From an uncultured Clostridium sp. (GTDB lineage: Bacteria > Bacillota > Clostridia > Lachnospirales > Lachnospiraceae): a DNA stretch of 35,753 bases. The DNA is taken from contig CAMNRM010000052.1 of the NCBI GenBank assembly GCA_946553025.1, forward strand, positions 1-35,753, in the 5' to 3' direction. The position numbers and the translations under genes are program-made. The notes under the pieces were generated by a model, which worked only from the letters and a program-made list of their open reading frames with translations, did no database searches and had not been told where the DNA came from. Of the stretch, positions 8,763 to 16,638 are shown in pieces; within the stretch, counting starts at the first letter, position 1; each line of letters opens with the position of its first letter.

Positions 8763-10307
8763 TTATTTTATACCCTGAAGCTTTATTCCTTCACTGCACA
8801 AAAGCAGCATGGCTTCATCTTCCGCCGAATCCCCCACGGCAGCCGCCTGTTTCGGGGATATGCCGATTTCCCGGCAGATGATTTCCACGCCGTTTTCCTT
8901 GCTGGCCCCTGCCGGGATAACCTGCATACAATTATTCTCGCAAAGAAAACGAACGCTTCCTTTCCATGTTTCGGGAAGAACACCCTGAAGGAAGCTTTCT
9001 TCTGCCCTCTCCCACCCGCAGTCCTCCCGGCGGCATAAGGTTATTTTGTAGAGTTTTCCCTTATTTCTGTAGGCATACAGGCGGCAATGCAGGCTTTTAC
9101 TCTGCTCTTTCACCGCAGAAAGCACGGCTTCGTCAAGCGGATAAAGGATTTCCCGGTATTCCTGGTGCAGGGCTTTTTTCTGCCGGATTTTATTACAGGG
9201 CACTTGTTCATCCTCACCTCCGGCTTCCTTCCACAAAAGATGGGCACCCCCGGCAAAAATCCCGCCGTCAAACAGTTCCCATACCTCCGGGCACCTTTTT
9301 TTTGCCTCCGGCACAGGAAGGCTTGTGGCAAAAAATAACCGGGTTCCCATCGTTTTCAGCGCCTTAAGGCTTGCCGCGGTCAGCGGATCGATCTCCCTTT
9401 CTCCCTCCTGCAGCAAAGTCCCGTCGATATCCAGAAAAACCGCCGGGAAATACCGGGGAATACGAAACAGAGGATACTTTCCAAACAGCAGGGTATTTAC
9501 CCAGTCCCCGCGCCCGCCGTAGGCCAGATAGCAGGAACAAGCCTTTTGCCTGCACACAGGAGAAGGAAAGGAAAAATTCTCCTGAAACCAGTTTCCCGGC
9601 ATACGTCCGCTGATATTGCAGGTCTGCATCTTACCGTTTCCCTCGATAAAAAGACGATTTTGGCAGTTTTTACGTTTTGCCGGGACGGCGCTTAACTCAC
9701 GGATAAAAAAGGGATCAATCGCGGAAAATGCCTGCACTTCTTCTCTGGTATAAGCCCGTTTCAGACCGTCCATCACATTGATCCAGAGGTAAATTTCATC
9801 CGGTAAGCAGCGGCGAAGTTCACCGATCAGAGAAAGGTTTTCCGGCACGCCCACTGCCCCGGCACACAGGGCAATCCCTTCCTCTGCCGCTTCCCGGCAT
9901 TTCTTGGCAAAATGCTCAGGAGAAACCATCTCCGGATGATAGGTCGCCCAAAGGCGCAGTTTCTCTTTCCTTCCTCCGGCTTCTTTCCACAGCTTCCCCG
10001 CCTGCTCCATGGAAAAGCTGAAATTTGTCTGGACGCCCACAGCTTCTGCCTGTTTAAGCCGGCTGAGAAAGGCAAGTCCCTCCCAGTACCACGGATGAAT
10101 CAGGGCTTCGCCGTAAGGAACCACCATCAGCGCAAATCTGCCCAATTCCTCTGCCCGCTCTTCCAGACTTTTACAAAATTTCATCCAATCCTGTCTGTCT
10201 TTCTCCATTTCCCGCCCGGAAGTCGGATGCTTGGCAAAAGGACAGTAGGAGCAGGAATAATTACAGCTTTTTAAACTGCCCCGGTAAAGAATCATCTTAC
10301 TGTCCAT
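8763..10307 (-). CDS. STM4011-like radical SAM protein fused to a HAD phosphatase domain
   Basis: A 514-residue two-domain protein. Residues 1 to about 275 are a radical SAM protein: CNYSCSYC (C15, C19, C22) binds the SAM cluster, and further cysteines (C215, C230, C252, C257, C259) look like a C-terminal auxiliary cluster region. Residues from about 288 form a HAD-IIB-like phosphatase: FLDIDGTLL (D293, D295), a T/S motif near FFATS, and GDSAEDEAMLL (492-502). The HAD part ends about ten residues after its last motif, shorter than usual. The family is known to me as STM4011, of unknown function. The start ATG has GGGAGG six bases upstream and overlaps the preceding STM4012-like gene by 11 bases, so translation is coupled. 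Substrate unknown. The gene set around it suggests modification of a peptide or small molecule. Confidence 0.85.
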   Translation of the reverse strand: MDSKMILYRGSLKSCNYSCSYCPFAKHPTSGREMEKDRQDWMKFCKSLEERAEELGRFALMVVPYGEALIHPWYWEGLAFLSRLKQAEAVGVQTNFSFSMEQAGKLWKEAGGRKEKLRLWATYHPEMVSPEHFAKKCREAAEEGIALCAGAVGVPENLSLIGELRRCLPDEIYLWINVMDGLKRAYTREEVQAFSAIDPFFIRELSAVPAKRKNCQNRLFIEGNGKMQTCNISGRMPGNWFQENFSFPSPVCRQKACSCYLAYGGRGDWVNTLLFGKYPLFRIPRYFPAVFLDIDGTLLQEGEREIDPLTAASLKALKTMGTRLFFATSLPVPEAKKRCPEVWELFDGGIFAGGAHLLWKEAGGEDEQVPCNKIRQKKALHQEYREILYPLDEAVLSAVKEQSKSLHCRLYAYRNKGKLYKITLCRREDCGWERAEESFLQGVLPETWKGSVRFLCENNCMQVIPAGASKENGVEIICREIGISPKQAAAVGDSAEDEAMLLLCSEGIKLQGIK

Positions 10308-11604
10308 GGCACGCCTCCCACTCTATCATCCTCTGTCTTACCTGCCGGGAAATCATCTGCGGGCCAAGATAATCCGACAGACCCAGTCCCATCTCAGAAA
10401 GCGCCAGGAAAGAATCCCGAACCAGCCAGCCTTTATCGATCCATTCCCCCAGAAACGGAAAATCCACATCTGCCCTGCTTTGAAACCGCCGGTGATATTC
10501 TTCCTCATCTAGCCCCGGATAAATCAAAAGATGGCGGATAAGATAGCGCCTCTTTATCTCGTCTTCCGAAAGCAGAATCCCATGGTTTACCTTCGTATAA
10601 TCTTTAGCCGCGATAAATTGCTGAAGCTGAAAAAGACTGTCTTTGGGGGTAATGGCATAGGGTGTGCAGAAATGAAGGTTTCCCAGATAACTCCTCCCGC
10701 CGCAGCCCAAAGCCAGGGATGTCCCAAAACCGCAGTCCGAAAATTCCCGCAAAGTCCCTTTTTCATCCTTTACCCGCACAAACCGGCGCATGGAATCCTG
10801 GCGAAAACCAGAAGATCTTAAAAAGGCAGAGGCTTCCCTGTACTGTTCATAAGCTTTCTGCGGTTCCAGAACCAGCCCGCACTGTATTTGCTTTTCCAGC
10901 CCGGCACCATGTTTAACATAAAGCGGGTAGAGAAATATCTCGTCCGGGGAAAACTCCAGGGCTTCTTTTAATGAACACAGAAGCGAATCCTTCGTCTGCC
11001 CGGGAATCCCATAGATAAAATCAATATTTACACAGGCAAAACCCTCCTCCATTAAAAGTTCTAAAGCCTTACGGGCTTTTTGGGCACTGTGCTGCCGGAT
11101 GAGGGTTTTCAGTTCCGCATCAGAAAAACTCTGAATCCCCATACTGACACGGGTAACTCCCGCCTGTTTTAACCGCTGAAGCTTTTCCCTGCTTGTCTGG
11201 TTGGGTGCCGTTTCTATAACCATTTCTTGGATTCCCTGAAAATGCGGTGATTTTTTCAGCATCTCAAAAAACCTATCCATCTGGCTTTCATTGAGAAGCA
11301 AAGGCGTTCCTCCCCCAATGGTCAGCGAAGAAAATGAACATGAATCGGGAAGAATGGAAACATACTGTTCCACCTGGCGTTCTACCGCCAAAAGATACTT
11401 GTCCATAACTTCTGCGGACTGGCCCGTCACCGAAAACAGGTTGCAGTAACCGCATTTCGTCTGACAAAAAGGGACGTGCAGGTACAAACCGTGCCCCGGG
11501 CCGGCAAGACGCCGAAAATAATCTTTAAGCGGGAGTGAAGGCAGGGGACGGTAAGCCGTTTTATGGGGATAACTGTACATATACTGGACATAAGGGTTGA
11601 ACAT
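10297..11604 (-). CDS. STM4012-like radical SAM protein (HemN-related)
   Basis: A 435-residue HemN/HemW-like radical SAM protein. The N-terminal YLHVPFCQTKCGYC supplies the three cluster cysteines (C47, C51, C54). GGGTP near 97-101 and ETAPNQTS, SMGIQSFSD and FIYGIPGQT follow, as in the coproporphyrinogen-dehydrogenase-like family. The C-terminal third differs from true HemN. It matches the family named STM4012 by its place in this gene set. The chosen ATG at 11604 has AGGAGG five bases upstream; a start 14 codons earlier would lie inside the hairpin that follows the DUF4397 gene. No other haem synthesis gene is near, so I do not call it HemN or HemW. Reaction and substrate are unknown. Confidence 0.87.
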   Translation of the reverse strand: MFNPYVQYMYSYPHKTAYRPLPSLPLKDYFRRLAGPGHGLYLHVPFCQTKCGYCNLFSVTGQSAEVMDKYLLAVERQVEQYVSILPDSCSFSSLTIGGGTPLLLNESQMDRFFEMLKKSPHFQGIQEMVIETAPNQTSREKLQRLKQAGVTRVSMGIQSFSDAELKTLIRQHSAQKARKALELLMEEGFACVNIDFIYGIPGQTKDSLLCSLKEALEFSPDEIFLYPLYVKHGAGLEKQIQCGLVLEPQKAYEQYREASAFLRSSGFRQDSMRRFVRVKDEKGTLREFSDCGFGTSLALGCGGRSYLGNLHFCTPYAITPKDSLFQLQQFIAAKDYTKVNHGILLSEDEIKRRYLIRHLLIYPGLDEEEYHRRFQSRADVDFPFLGEWIDKGWLVRDSFLALSEMGLGLSDYLGPQMISRQVRQRMIEWEACHGQ

Positions 11605-11632
11605 AAAAGCCTCCTGGATGTAAGAATAGTTA

Positions 11633-11678
11633 GAAAACAGGGCCATAATTCATCGTCGCCTTCTGAACTATGGCCCTG
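11633..11678 (-). terminator. Hairpin between the DUF4397 gene and the radical SAM pair
   Basis: A perfect 10-bp stem CAGGGCCATA (11638-11647) / TATGGCCCTG (11669-11678) with a 21-base loop and TTTTC on the minus strand. The short T-run suggests partial termination, which would set a lower level for the two radical SAM genes than for the DUF4397 gene. Confidence 0.6.
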
Positions 11679-11734
11679 CAAAGCAAAGGAATTTCAAAAT
11701 GCCTGCTAAAGCAAAATCGTTCCCCTACAGCTTT

Positions 11735-12772
11735 TTAATACACCAAATCGCTCTCTAAAGTCAGGATCTGCAGTGCCGGGAACTGATAGGCCATTCCGAT
11801 AATATACATCGTGTAAGTTACCCCGTTCATCAGATTGACATTGGAAGAATCCATATAGGCAATGCGGGTATTATTACATTCTGCATAGGTATCGGCCATA
11901 ATCACAGCATTATTGTTCGTGCAGGGCAGAGCCTCCGATACAAAGGCCCGGTAGCCTCCCTGGCCGACCGAATAATAACCGGAAGCATCCAACTGCCCCA
12001 GACGCGATACAACACGCCCATAGCCAGAAAGGAAAATATCCACCGGGCCGCTGTTTGGCGATAAGTTTACGGCACGCACACAGGCTGCACCGCGGCTGCT
12101 GCAGGGCGTATCCGTCAGCGTAAACGCGGTAATTCCCGAACCGTCATTAATGATGGATACGGTATAGGCATTTTGGCCGGAAAAGCGGATATTTCGCCGA
12201 AACAGGGTCTGGCCGGTCTGAGCATCTTCAATCGTCACCAGCGTATTTCCCCCGTTTTCCAGATAATAGGGCGTGGAGTTTCCATACTGCAGGTTATTGA
12301 TAACTGTGCGGTTTCCCAGTCTTACATGTACAGCCGGCTGGTTCACTGCAGCATGAAGAAAACGCACATTCGCATAATTGCCTGAAGAACCGGAACCGCA
12401 GTTCACACAGCCGATCTGCCCCGGGATAATGACAACCGGACGATTGCTGCCTCCACCCGAACCTCCTGGATTTCCTGGCGGCGGCCCCCAGGAGGGCGTA
12501 TCCGGGGATATCGGGGCAAAGCCCGGGGAATTATCACCTGCGGGCGGCGGTCCCCAGGAGGGCGTATCCGGGGATATCGGAGCATAGCCCGGGGAATTAT
12601 CATCTCCTGGCGGCGGTCCCCAGGAGGGCGTATCCGGAGATATCGGGGCATAGCCTGGATCTGAGCCGCCTGCTGCGGGCTCTGCATCCTGTGAGGCTTC
12701 GGTCATCTGTACCTGTTCATTACTGCCTGAAACAGGGCGAAAAGGCATCCATCCGTTTTCATTGATATACAT
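11735..12772 (-). CDS. DUF4397 protein with three 22-residue Pro/Trp repeats
   Basis: A 345-residue protein. Residues 39-99 hold three near-identical 22-residue units, PGYAPISPDTPSWGPPP plus a G/D/N/S-rich spacer; the third has F for Y. A Gly/Ser linker and CVNC (122-125) follow. From about 133 to 330 are two DUF4397 modules (YANVRFLHAAVNQPAVHVRL and AACVRAVNLSPNSGPVDIFL). Related domains are usually extracellular, but no signal peptide, sortase motif or membrane segment is seen. A mother-cell spore coat role would fit a leaderless surface protein, but no sporulation promoter is visible. AAAGGA precedes the ATG. The gene interrupts the STM4011-4015-like set between the hydrolase and the STM4012-like protein. 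It may be a substrate of those enzymes or an unrelated insertion. Confidence 0.8.
   Translation of the reverse strand: MYINENGWMPFRPVSGSNEQVQMTEASQDAEPAAGGSDPGYAPISPDTPSWGPPPGDDNSPGYAPISPDTPSWGPPPAGDNSPGFAPISPDTPSWGPPPGNPGGSGGGSNRPVVIIPGQIGCVNCGSGSSGNYANVRFLHAAVNQPAVHVRLGNRTVINNLQYGNSTPYYLENGGNTLVTIEDAQTGQTLFRRNIRFSGQNAYTVSIINDGSGITAFTLTDTPCSSRGAACVRAVNLSPNSGPVDIFLSGYGRVVSRLGQLDASGYYSVGQGGYRAFVSEALPCTNNNAVIMADTYAECNNTRIAYMDSSNVNLMNGVTYTMYIIGMAYQFPALQILTLESDLVY
12476..12658 (-). repeat. Three tandem 66-base coding repeats
   Basis: In-frame tandem copies encode the Pro/Trp units of the DUF4397 protein. The last copy is incomplete, ending after GPPP. The copies are almost identical in DNA, which implies recent expansion or gene conversion. 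Confidence 0.9.
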
Positions 12773-12816
12773 ACGTTTTCCTTTCTGTTTGATTGCTTCT
12801 GCAAACGGTATACTAT

Positions 12817-12847
12817 ATCATACGTAAAATCTGACGGATGGTGTAAA
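12817..12847 (-). promoter_or_regulatory. Weak candidate promoter of the DUF4397 gene
   Basis: On the minus strand TTTACA (12842-12847), a 19-base spacer and TATGAT (12817-12822). The spacer is long. No CATA-type -10 element of sigma-E or sigma-K was found in this 100-base gap. Confidence 0.3.
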
Positions 12848-12872
12848 CAATTGCTTAATCGGTGATCAATTT

Positions 12873-13796
12873 TCACAGGAAAAAATGCTTATAGGGAACC
12901 GTATTGACATAAGGATGATTAATTCCGTGGAACTGACAGCCGTCCTCGCCGTAGCAGGTTCCATGATCCGAGCAGCAGATAACCAGGGCTTCCTTCCTCT
13001 GGCTCTTCCATCCCGCAAACAGGCGTCCAAGTTCCCGATCCACATAGCGCAGGGCTGCCGCATGGCTCTGGAGGTTGTCATGAGAAACGCCGTCGGCATA
13101 AAAATAATTCGGATAATGGATGGCATCCACATTAAGGTACAAAAAGATCCGCTGATCCTTATCTGCCGCCGAAATTTTTTTCAGCAGAAAATCCACCTGG
13201 TTTTTAGTACTTTCTTTGACCGGACAGGCAAAGGACGGATTCCAGTAGCTTTTCTTAAAATAACCGGGAAATACCTTCCCAATCGGAGAACGCTTGTCAA
13301 AAAAAGCCACGCCGCCCACGCACCAGGTATCGTACCCGTCCGCCGCCAGCCCTTCCATAATCGTGCTTCCCGAAAAACCGTAGGCACCTTCAGGCACCTT
13401 ATTTCCCAGACCAATCTGCCTTGGAAAAAATAAGAGTTCGCGGTCGGCAACGTTCTTTGCATCGTAGCGGCAGGGCATAAATCCGGCAAACATCGCATGG
13501 TGTGAAGGGTAGGTAAAATTCCCCGGGGCCTGACATTTCTCCCAGGGGCCGTACTGATTTAAGACCGGGGTTGTTCCTGCTTTTTCTTCCTGAACAGCCA
13601 CATCATAGCGCAGCGTATCCAGACAGATAAATAAAATATCTTTTTTCCCCACAACTTCACGCATATCCACGGACGGCTTTTCTTTGGGATGGGAAGGCCG
13701 AAAAAGGCCGACGGGAACATCCTCAGCCGCCCTTGCCCCTGTAGGGTTATTTTTATTATTTACATCATCATTGCGCATTTCTTTCCTGTCTTCCAT
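12873..13796 (-). CDS. STM4013/SEN3800-like hydrolase (alkaline phosphatase/sulfatase fold)
   Basis: A 307-residue member of the alkaline phosphatase superfamily. LFICLDTLRYD (D60) gives the first metal site, FTYPSHHAMFAGFMP holds the nucleophile position, and CSDHGTCYGEDG with FHGINH (D277, H278, H290/H294) gives the remaining metal ligands. The sulfatase CxPxR or SxPxR signature is replaced by T95-Y-P-S-H, so formylglycine cannot form. A threonine nucleophile, as in some phospho- and phosphono-hydrolases of the superfamily, is more likely than sulfatase activity. The first 45 residues are polar and low in conservation. GGAGG lies 11 bases before the ATG; M7 is an alternative start. There is no signal peptide, so it is cytosolic. 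Gene context identifies it with the STM4013 family of unknown substrate. Confidence 0.83.
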   Translation of the reverse strand: MEDRKEMRNDDVNNKNNPTGARAAEDVPVGLFRPSHPKEKPSVDMREVVGKKDILFICLDTLRYDVAVQEEKAGTTPVLNQYGPWEKCQAPGNFTYPSHHAMFAGFMPCRYDAKNVADRELLFFPRQIGLGNKVPEGAYGFSGSTIMEGLAADGYDTWCVGGVAFFDKRSPIGKVFPGYFKKSYWNPSFACPVKESTKNQVDFLLKKISAADKDQRIFLYLNVDAIHYPNYFYADGVSHDNLQSHAAALRYVDRELGRLFAGWKSQRKEALVICCSDHGTCYGEDGCQFHGINHPYVNTVPYKHFFL

Positions 13797-13812
13797 GACG
13801 GTTATTTCCTCC

Positions 13813-14874
13813 TTATCCGTATAGTTCGGAAAGCATCATCCTGGCCTGATGGCGGTAAATCCGGTTTTCATGGTAAATATCCTGATAAATTAAATCTCCC
13901 TGCCCGTTCATCTCGATAATTCTCGGGCGAAGGCTTCCTTTTTCCAGAAGAATATCTATCCCCGCAGTTTTAAGCCCCGGGTACAGGCGCACGGACTCCA
14001 CGGCCAGGGATTCTGCGGCATACAGGACGGAAGGGGGAAGCTGCAGTTCGGAGGCTAAAAGAGGATGGTTGTTTAAATGCAGGTTGGTAATCGGTCCCTT
14101 CGAGAGCCTGGCCAGGCAGAAATCCATCTGCCCGTCCTGAACCACAACCCGCAGATCATAGGTAAAGCCTTTGTGTTCGGCTTTCGCATACCAACGCTCA
14201 ACCACACAGTCCATCGCTAAAAGCTGATTTAAAAAAACCAAAATATCCCTGCGTTCTTCCAGACGCCGCATCTTTTTTGTATTCATCAGACAATTTTCCT
14301 GCGGATTCCAGAGTGCGCAGGTATAGAGAACCATCTTCCCGGTTTTTGGGCAGACCCGAAACGCCGTAACGCCCAAAGCTCCCGACCCGTAATTCGGCTT
14401 GATAAATACCTGGCCGATCCGCCGTTCCTCCATCACCGAAAGAAGAACTTCCAGCGTATCTGCCGCCGGGAGTTCTTCGGTCACGGATAACCCGGAAAAA
14501 GCAAGCTTTTGCTTACAGGCACGTTTATCTAACAGACAAAGGATTGCCTCCGGATGATTAAAAAAAGAATAACCAAACGCTTTCCCTATAGTATCCAACC
14601 GTTCCAGATTCTTCCGGTACTCCCCGGCCAATGCCGGAAATACATCCAGCGCAGCACTCTCCCACAGCGGCGGGTCGATCTTAATGATCCCATTTCCTCC
14701 ATGTTCGTCAAGCCAGTTCTTCCAAAACGCTTGGTTCCACGTCTTCCAGTCGATAAAGAGAAGCGAAAGCCCCTCACGCCTGGCCGCATCTTCCAGAAAA
14801 ATCTTTCGCTTTGTCCCCGAACAGCCCAAAAGAGCCGCCCACTTCTCTCCTGCCTTTTCCATCACGCCGTCCAT
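13813..14874 (-). CDS. STM4014-like protein (ATP-grasp fold)
   Basis: A 353-residue protein with an ATP-grasp-like core. FIKPNYGSGALG (about 157-168) is the nucleotide-binding lysine/glycine loop, FTYDLRVVV supplies the basic residue, and AGIDILLE plus IIEMNGQGDLIYQD (E321, N323) supply the metal ligands. Enzymes of this fold join a carboxylate to an amine or thiol through an acyl phosphate. The preferred start is the ATG whose A is the last base of the upstream TGA (TGATG), so it is translationally coupled to the LRR gene; the GTG just before it is an alternative. It lies 16 bases upstream of the hydrolase gene. It corresponds to the STM4014 family by position and size. Substrates are unknown. 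Confidence 0.82.
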   Translation of the reverse strand: MDGVMEKAGEKWAALLGCSGTKRKIFLEDAARREGLSLLFIDWKTWNQAFWKNWLDEHGGNGIIKIDPPLWESAALDVFPALAGEYRKNLERLDTIGKAFGYSFFNHPEAILCLLDKRACKQKLAFSGLSVTEELPAADTLEVLLSVMEERRIGQVFIKPNYGSGALGVTAFRVCPKTGKMVLYTCALWNPQENCLMNTKKMRRLEERRDILVFLNQLLAMDCVVERWYAKAEHKGFTYDLRVVVQDGQMDFCLARLSKGPITNLHLNNHPLLASELQLPPSVLYAAESLAVESVRLYPGLKTAGIDILLEKGSLRPRIIEMNGQGDLIYQDIYHENRIYRHQARMMLSELYG

Positions 14875-15737
14875 CACTCGGTCAGCATGGCATTCATCCA
14901 GACCTCACCGTGGTAGACTTCCTGTTCATTCTGCTCCGAAAGATCCAGATCCACCCCCGGCAGTTCGCGTTCCATCCTCTTCATCATCGCATCGGAAAGA
15001 TAATGATAGTGAAGATCCAGCTTTTCTATCTGCGGATAATGCGGAAGTTTTTCCAGAAGCAGTTCGGCCCCCTTATCGGTCAATGTACCGCAGGACAAAT
15101 CCAGGGTGTTTAGCTGTGCCATAAACTTGCTCTCCAAAACCACCGCTGTCAGTTCATCCTGGATTTCGCTGTCTGCAATTCCCAGATATTCCAGTTTCGG
15201 AAAATCAGCTTCTTCAAGAAATGCCCTAATGGTATTTTCATCCCCTTCAAAACCGTAGTTATCAATGCCGATATACAGAAGAAGCTTCTTTAAATTCGGC
15301 AGCTTGGCTTTTTTAATCTCTTCGATAACACTGTCCGGAAGCCCTCCGCAGATAATCGTTAAAGCTTCCAGGTTTTCATGGCAGATCTCTCCAAGGACAA
15401 GTTCTGAACTTCCCTTAATGGTAAGTTCCTTAAGCTGGGGCATGGCTTTCCAGATCCTGCTGTAATTCCCCTGGATAATCCAGGATACCTCGCACTCTTC
15501 ATAGTCCATATCGCCCACAAACAGCTTTTCAATATGAGAAAACTTCTCCGGTGCATCTGCAATCGCATCCAAAAGCGCCTGGCACCCGTCGTCCCAGGCA
15601 TCCCCCCAGCACCCGATAATGACTTCATTCAGCGCGGGAAATTCCGGGTCGTCCAGGATCTGCCTAACCATATCCTCCGGCGTAACCCCTTCTTCATACT
15701 GTTCGTAGCTGATTTCATACTTCTTTGCCTTTTCCAT
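14874..15737 (-). CDS. STM4015-like leucine-rich-repeat protein
   Basis: A 287-residue cytosolic protein. The acidic N-terminal 60 residues (SYEQYEEGVTPEDMVRQILDD) are followed by irregular leucine-rich repeats from about 85 to 260, for example LKELTIKGSSEL, LEALTIICGG, LKKLLLYIGID, LEYLGIADSEI, LNTLDLSCGTLT and IEKLDLHYHYLS. Such solenoids usually bind a protein or peptide, so it could recruit a substrate for the downstream enzymes. AGGAGG lies just upstream of the ATG. It opens the STM401x set, 88 bases downstream of the comF-like gene on the same strand. It may be cotranscribed with that gene; the gap holds GTGACA but no convincing -10 element. It matches the STM4015 family, function unknown. 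Confidence 0.82.
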   Translation of the reverse strand: MEKAKKYEISYEQYEEGVTPEDMVRQILDDPEFPALNEVIIGCWGDAWDDGCQALLDAIADAPEKFSHIEKLFVGDMDYEECEVSWIIQGNYSRIWKAMPQLKELTIKGSSELVLGEICHENLEALTIICGGLPDSVIEEIKKAKLPNLKKLLLYIGIDNYGFEGDENTIRAFLEEADFPKLEYLGIADSEIQDELTAVVLESKFMAQLNTLDLSCGTLTDKGAELLLEKLPHYPQIEKLDLHYHYLSDAMMKRMERELPGVDLDLSEQNEQEVYHGEVWMNAMLTE

Positions 15738-15825
15738 GAAAAAATCCTCCTGTTTTTCTTTTTTATTTTGGTTTTTTATTTTCTAATGTCGTTATTTCTA
15801 ATATCTTTATTTTCTGTCACGCTTT

Positions 15826-16635
15826 CTATCGATCGGCTCCGATACAAATTGCCAGAAAATATACCCTGGGAATCCCTGCTTTTAAAAGTGCACGGGTGCA
15901 GGCTTCCGCAGTGCTTCCTGTCGTGTAGATATCATCCACCAGAATCACCGAAGACAGATGTTTGGGACATCTTTCCTGCCTTACCTCGAATGCCTGTTCA
16001 AGATTTTTCAGACGCTGTCCCGGGGTAAGTTCTTTCTGGGGCGCTGTCTTTTTGCTTCGCAGCAGTACATCCGCACAGAGAGGAATTCCCGTAAGTTTAG
16101 AAAGGCGAACGGCCAGTTCCTCTGCCTGGTTAAACCCTCGCTGTTTCCGGCGCTGGGGATGCACCGGCACGGGAATCAGCGCCTCACCGTTCATCCGACG
16201 TATTTTATCCCCCAGTTTATCGGCCATCTCCTGACTGTAAAAATCCAGGTATTCTCTTTTGTTCTTATATTTAATCTGCACCATGGATTTTGCAGAAACT
16301 TCATTATAGTTAAACAATGCGGCTCCACGGATAAAGCTTTTCGGATGGCGGACACAGTTTAAGCAGTACTCTTCTTCCCCGCCGATTAATTCCTTGCCGC
16401 ATTTTAAGCACAGTTCTCCCTTTACATCGCTTAATTTTCCCCTGCATCCGGAACAAATCAGTTCTCCTGCCGGGACAACGATCTCCTGGCACACCGGACA
16501 TCTGCGGGGAAATAAAAGGCCGGCTGCCTGCTCCCTTAACTGCTTCATCCATTCCCTGCCCCGTTCTTTTCCCGGATACGCAGGTTCTTTTCCATACATT
16601 TCTTTTTTCAAATACCCTTCTCTTCTCCAATCCAT
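15826..16635 (-). CDS. ComF family phosphoribosyltransferase-like protein
   Basis: A 269-residue ComF-type protein. Two zinc-binding clusters (CPVC...CSGC and CLKC...CLNC, about residues 46-95) are followed by a PRTase-like domain with VPVHPQRRKQRGFNQAEELA and the PRPP-site motif VILVDDIYTTGSTAEA. ComF proteins support DNA uptake and processing in competent cells; many hosts keep them without known transformation. The start taken here is three bases after the recD2 stop. An internal ATG at 16548 with AGGGA upstream would give a 240-residue protein closer to the family's usual length, so the first 29 residues may not be translated. It is cotranscribed with recD2. Confidence 0.9.
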   Translation of the reverse strand: MDWRREGYLKKEMYGKEPAYPGKERGREWMKQLREQAAGLLFPRRCPVCQEIVVPAGELICSGCRGKLSDVKGELCLKCGKELIGGEEEYCLNCVRHPKSFIRGAALFNYNEVSAKSMVQIKYKNKREYLDFYSQEMADKLGDKIRRMNGEALIPVPVHPQRRKQRGFNQAEELAVRLSKLTGIPLCADVLLRSKKTAPQKELTPGQRLKNLEQAFEVRQERCPKHLSSVILVDDIYTTGSTAEACTRALLKAGIPRVYFLAICIGADR

Positions 16636-16638
16636 AGT

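Noticed and set aside
10297-11604. HemN or HemW (coproporphyrinogen dehydrogenase or haem chaperone)
   Set aside because: The cluster motif is shared, but the C-terminal part differs and no haem gene is nearby; the STM4012 context fits better.
12378-12587. Plus-strand Pro/Gly-rich frame opposite the DUF4397 repeats
   Set aside because: It is the complementary reading of the coding repeat, without a ribosome binding site.
12476-12658. CRISPR array
   Set aside because: The repeats are contiguous, in frame and coding, without spacers.
12773-12872. Sporulation sigma-E/K promoter before the DUF4397 gene
   Set aside because: No CATA-type -10 element on the minus strand, so a spore coat role stays unsupported.
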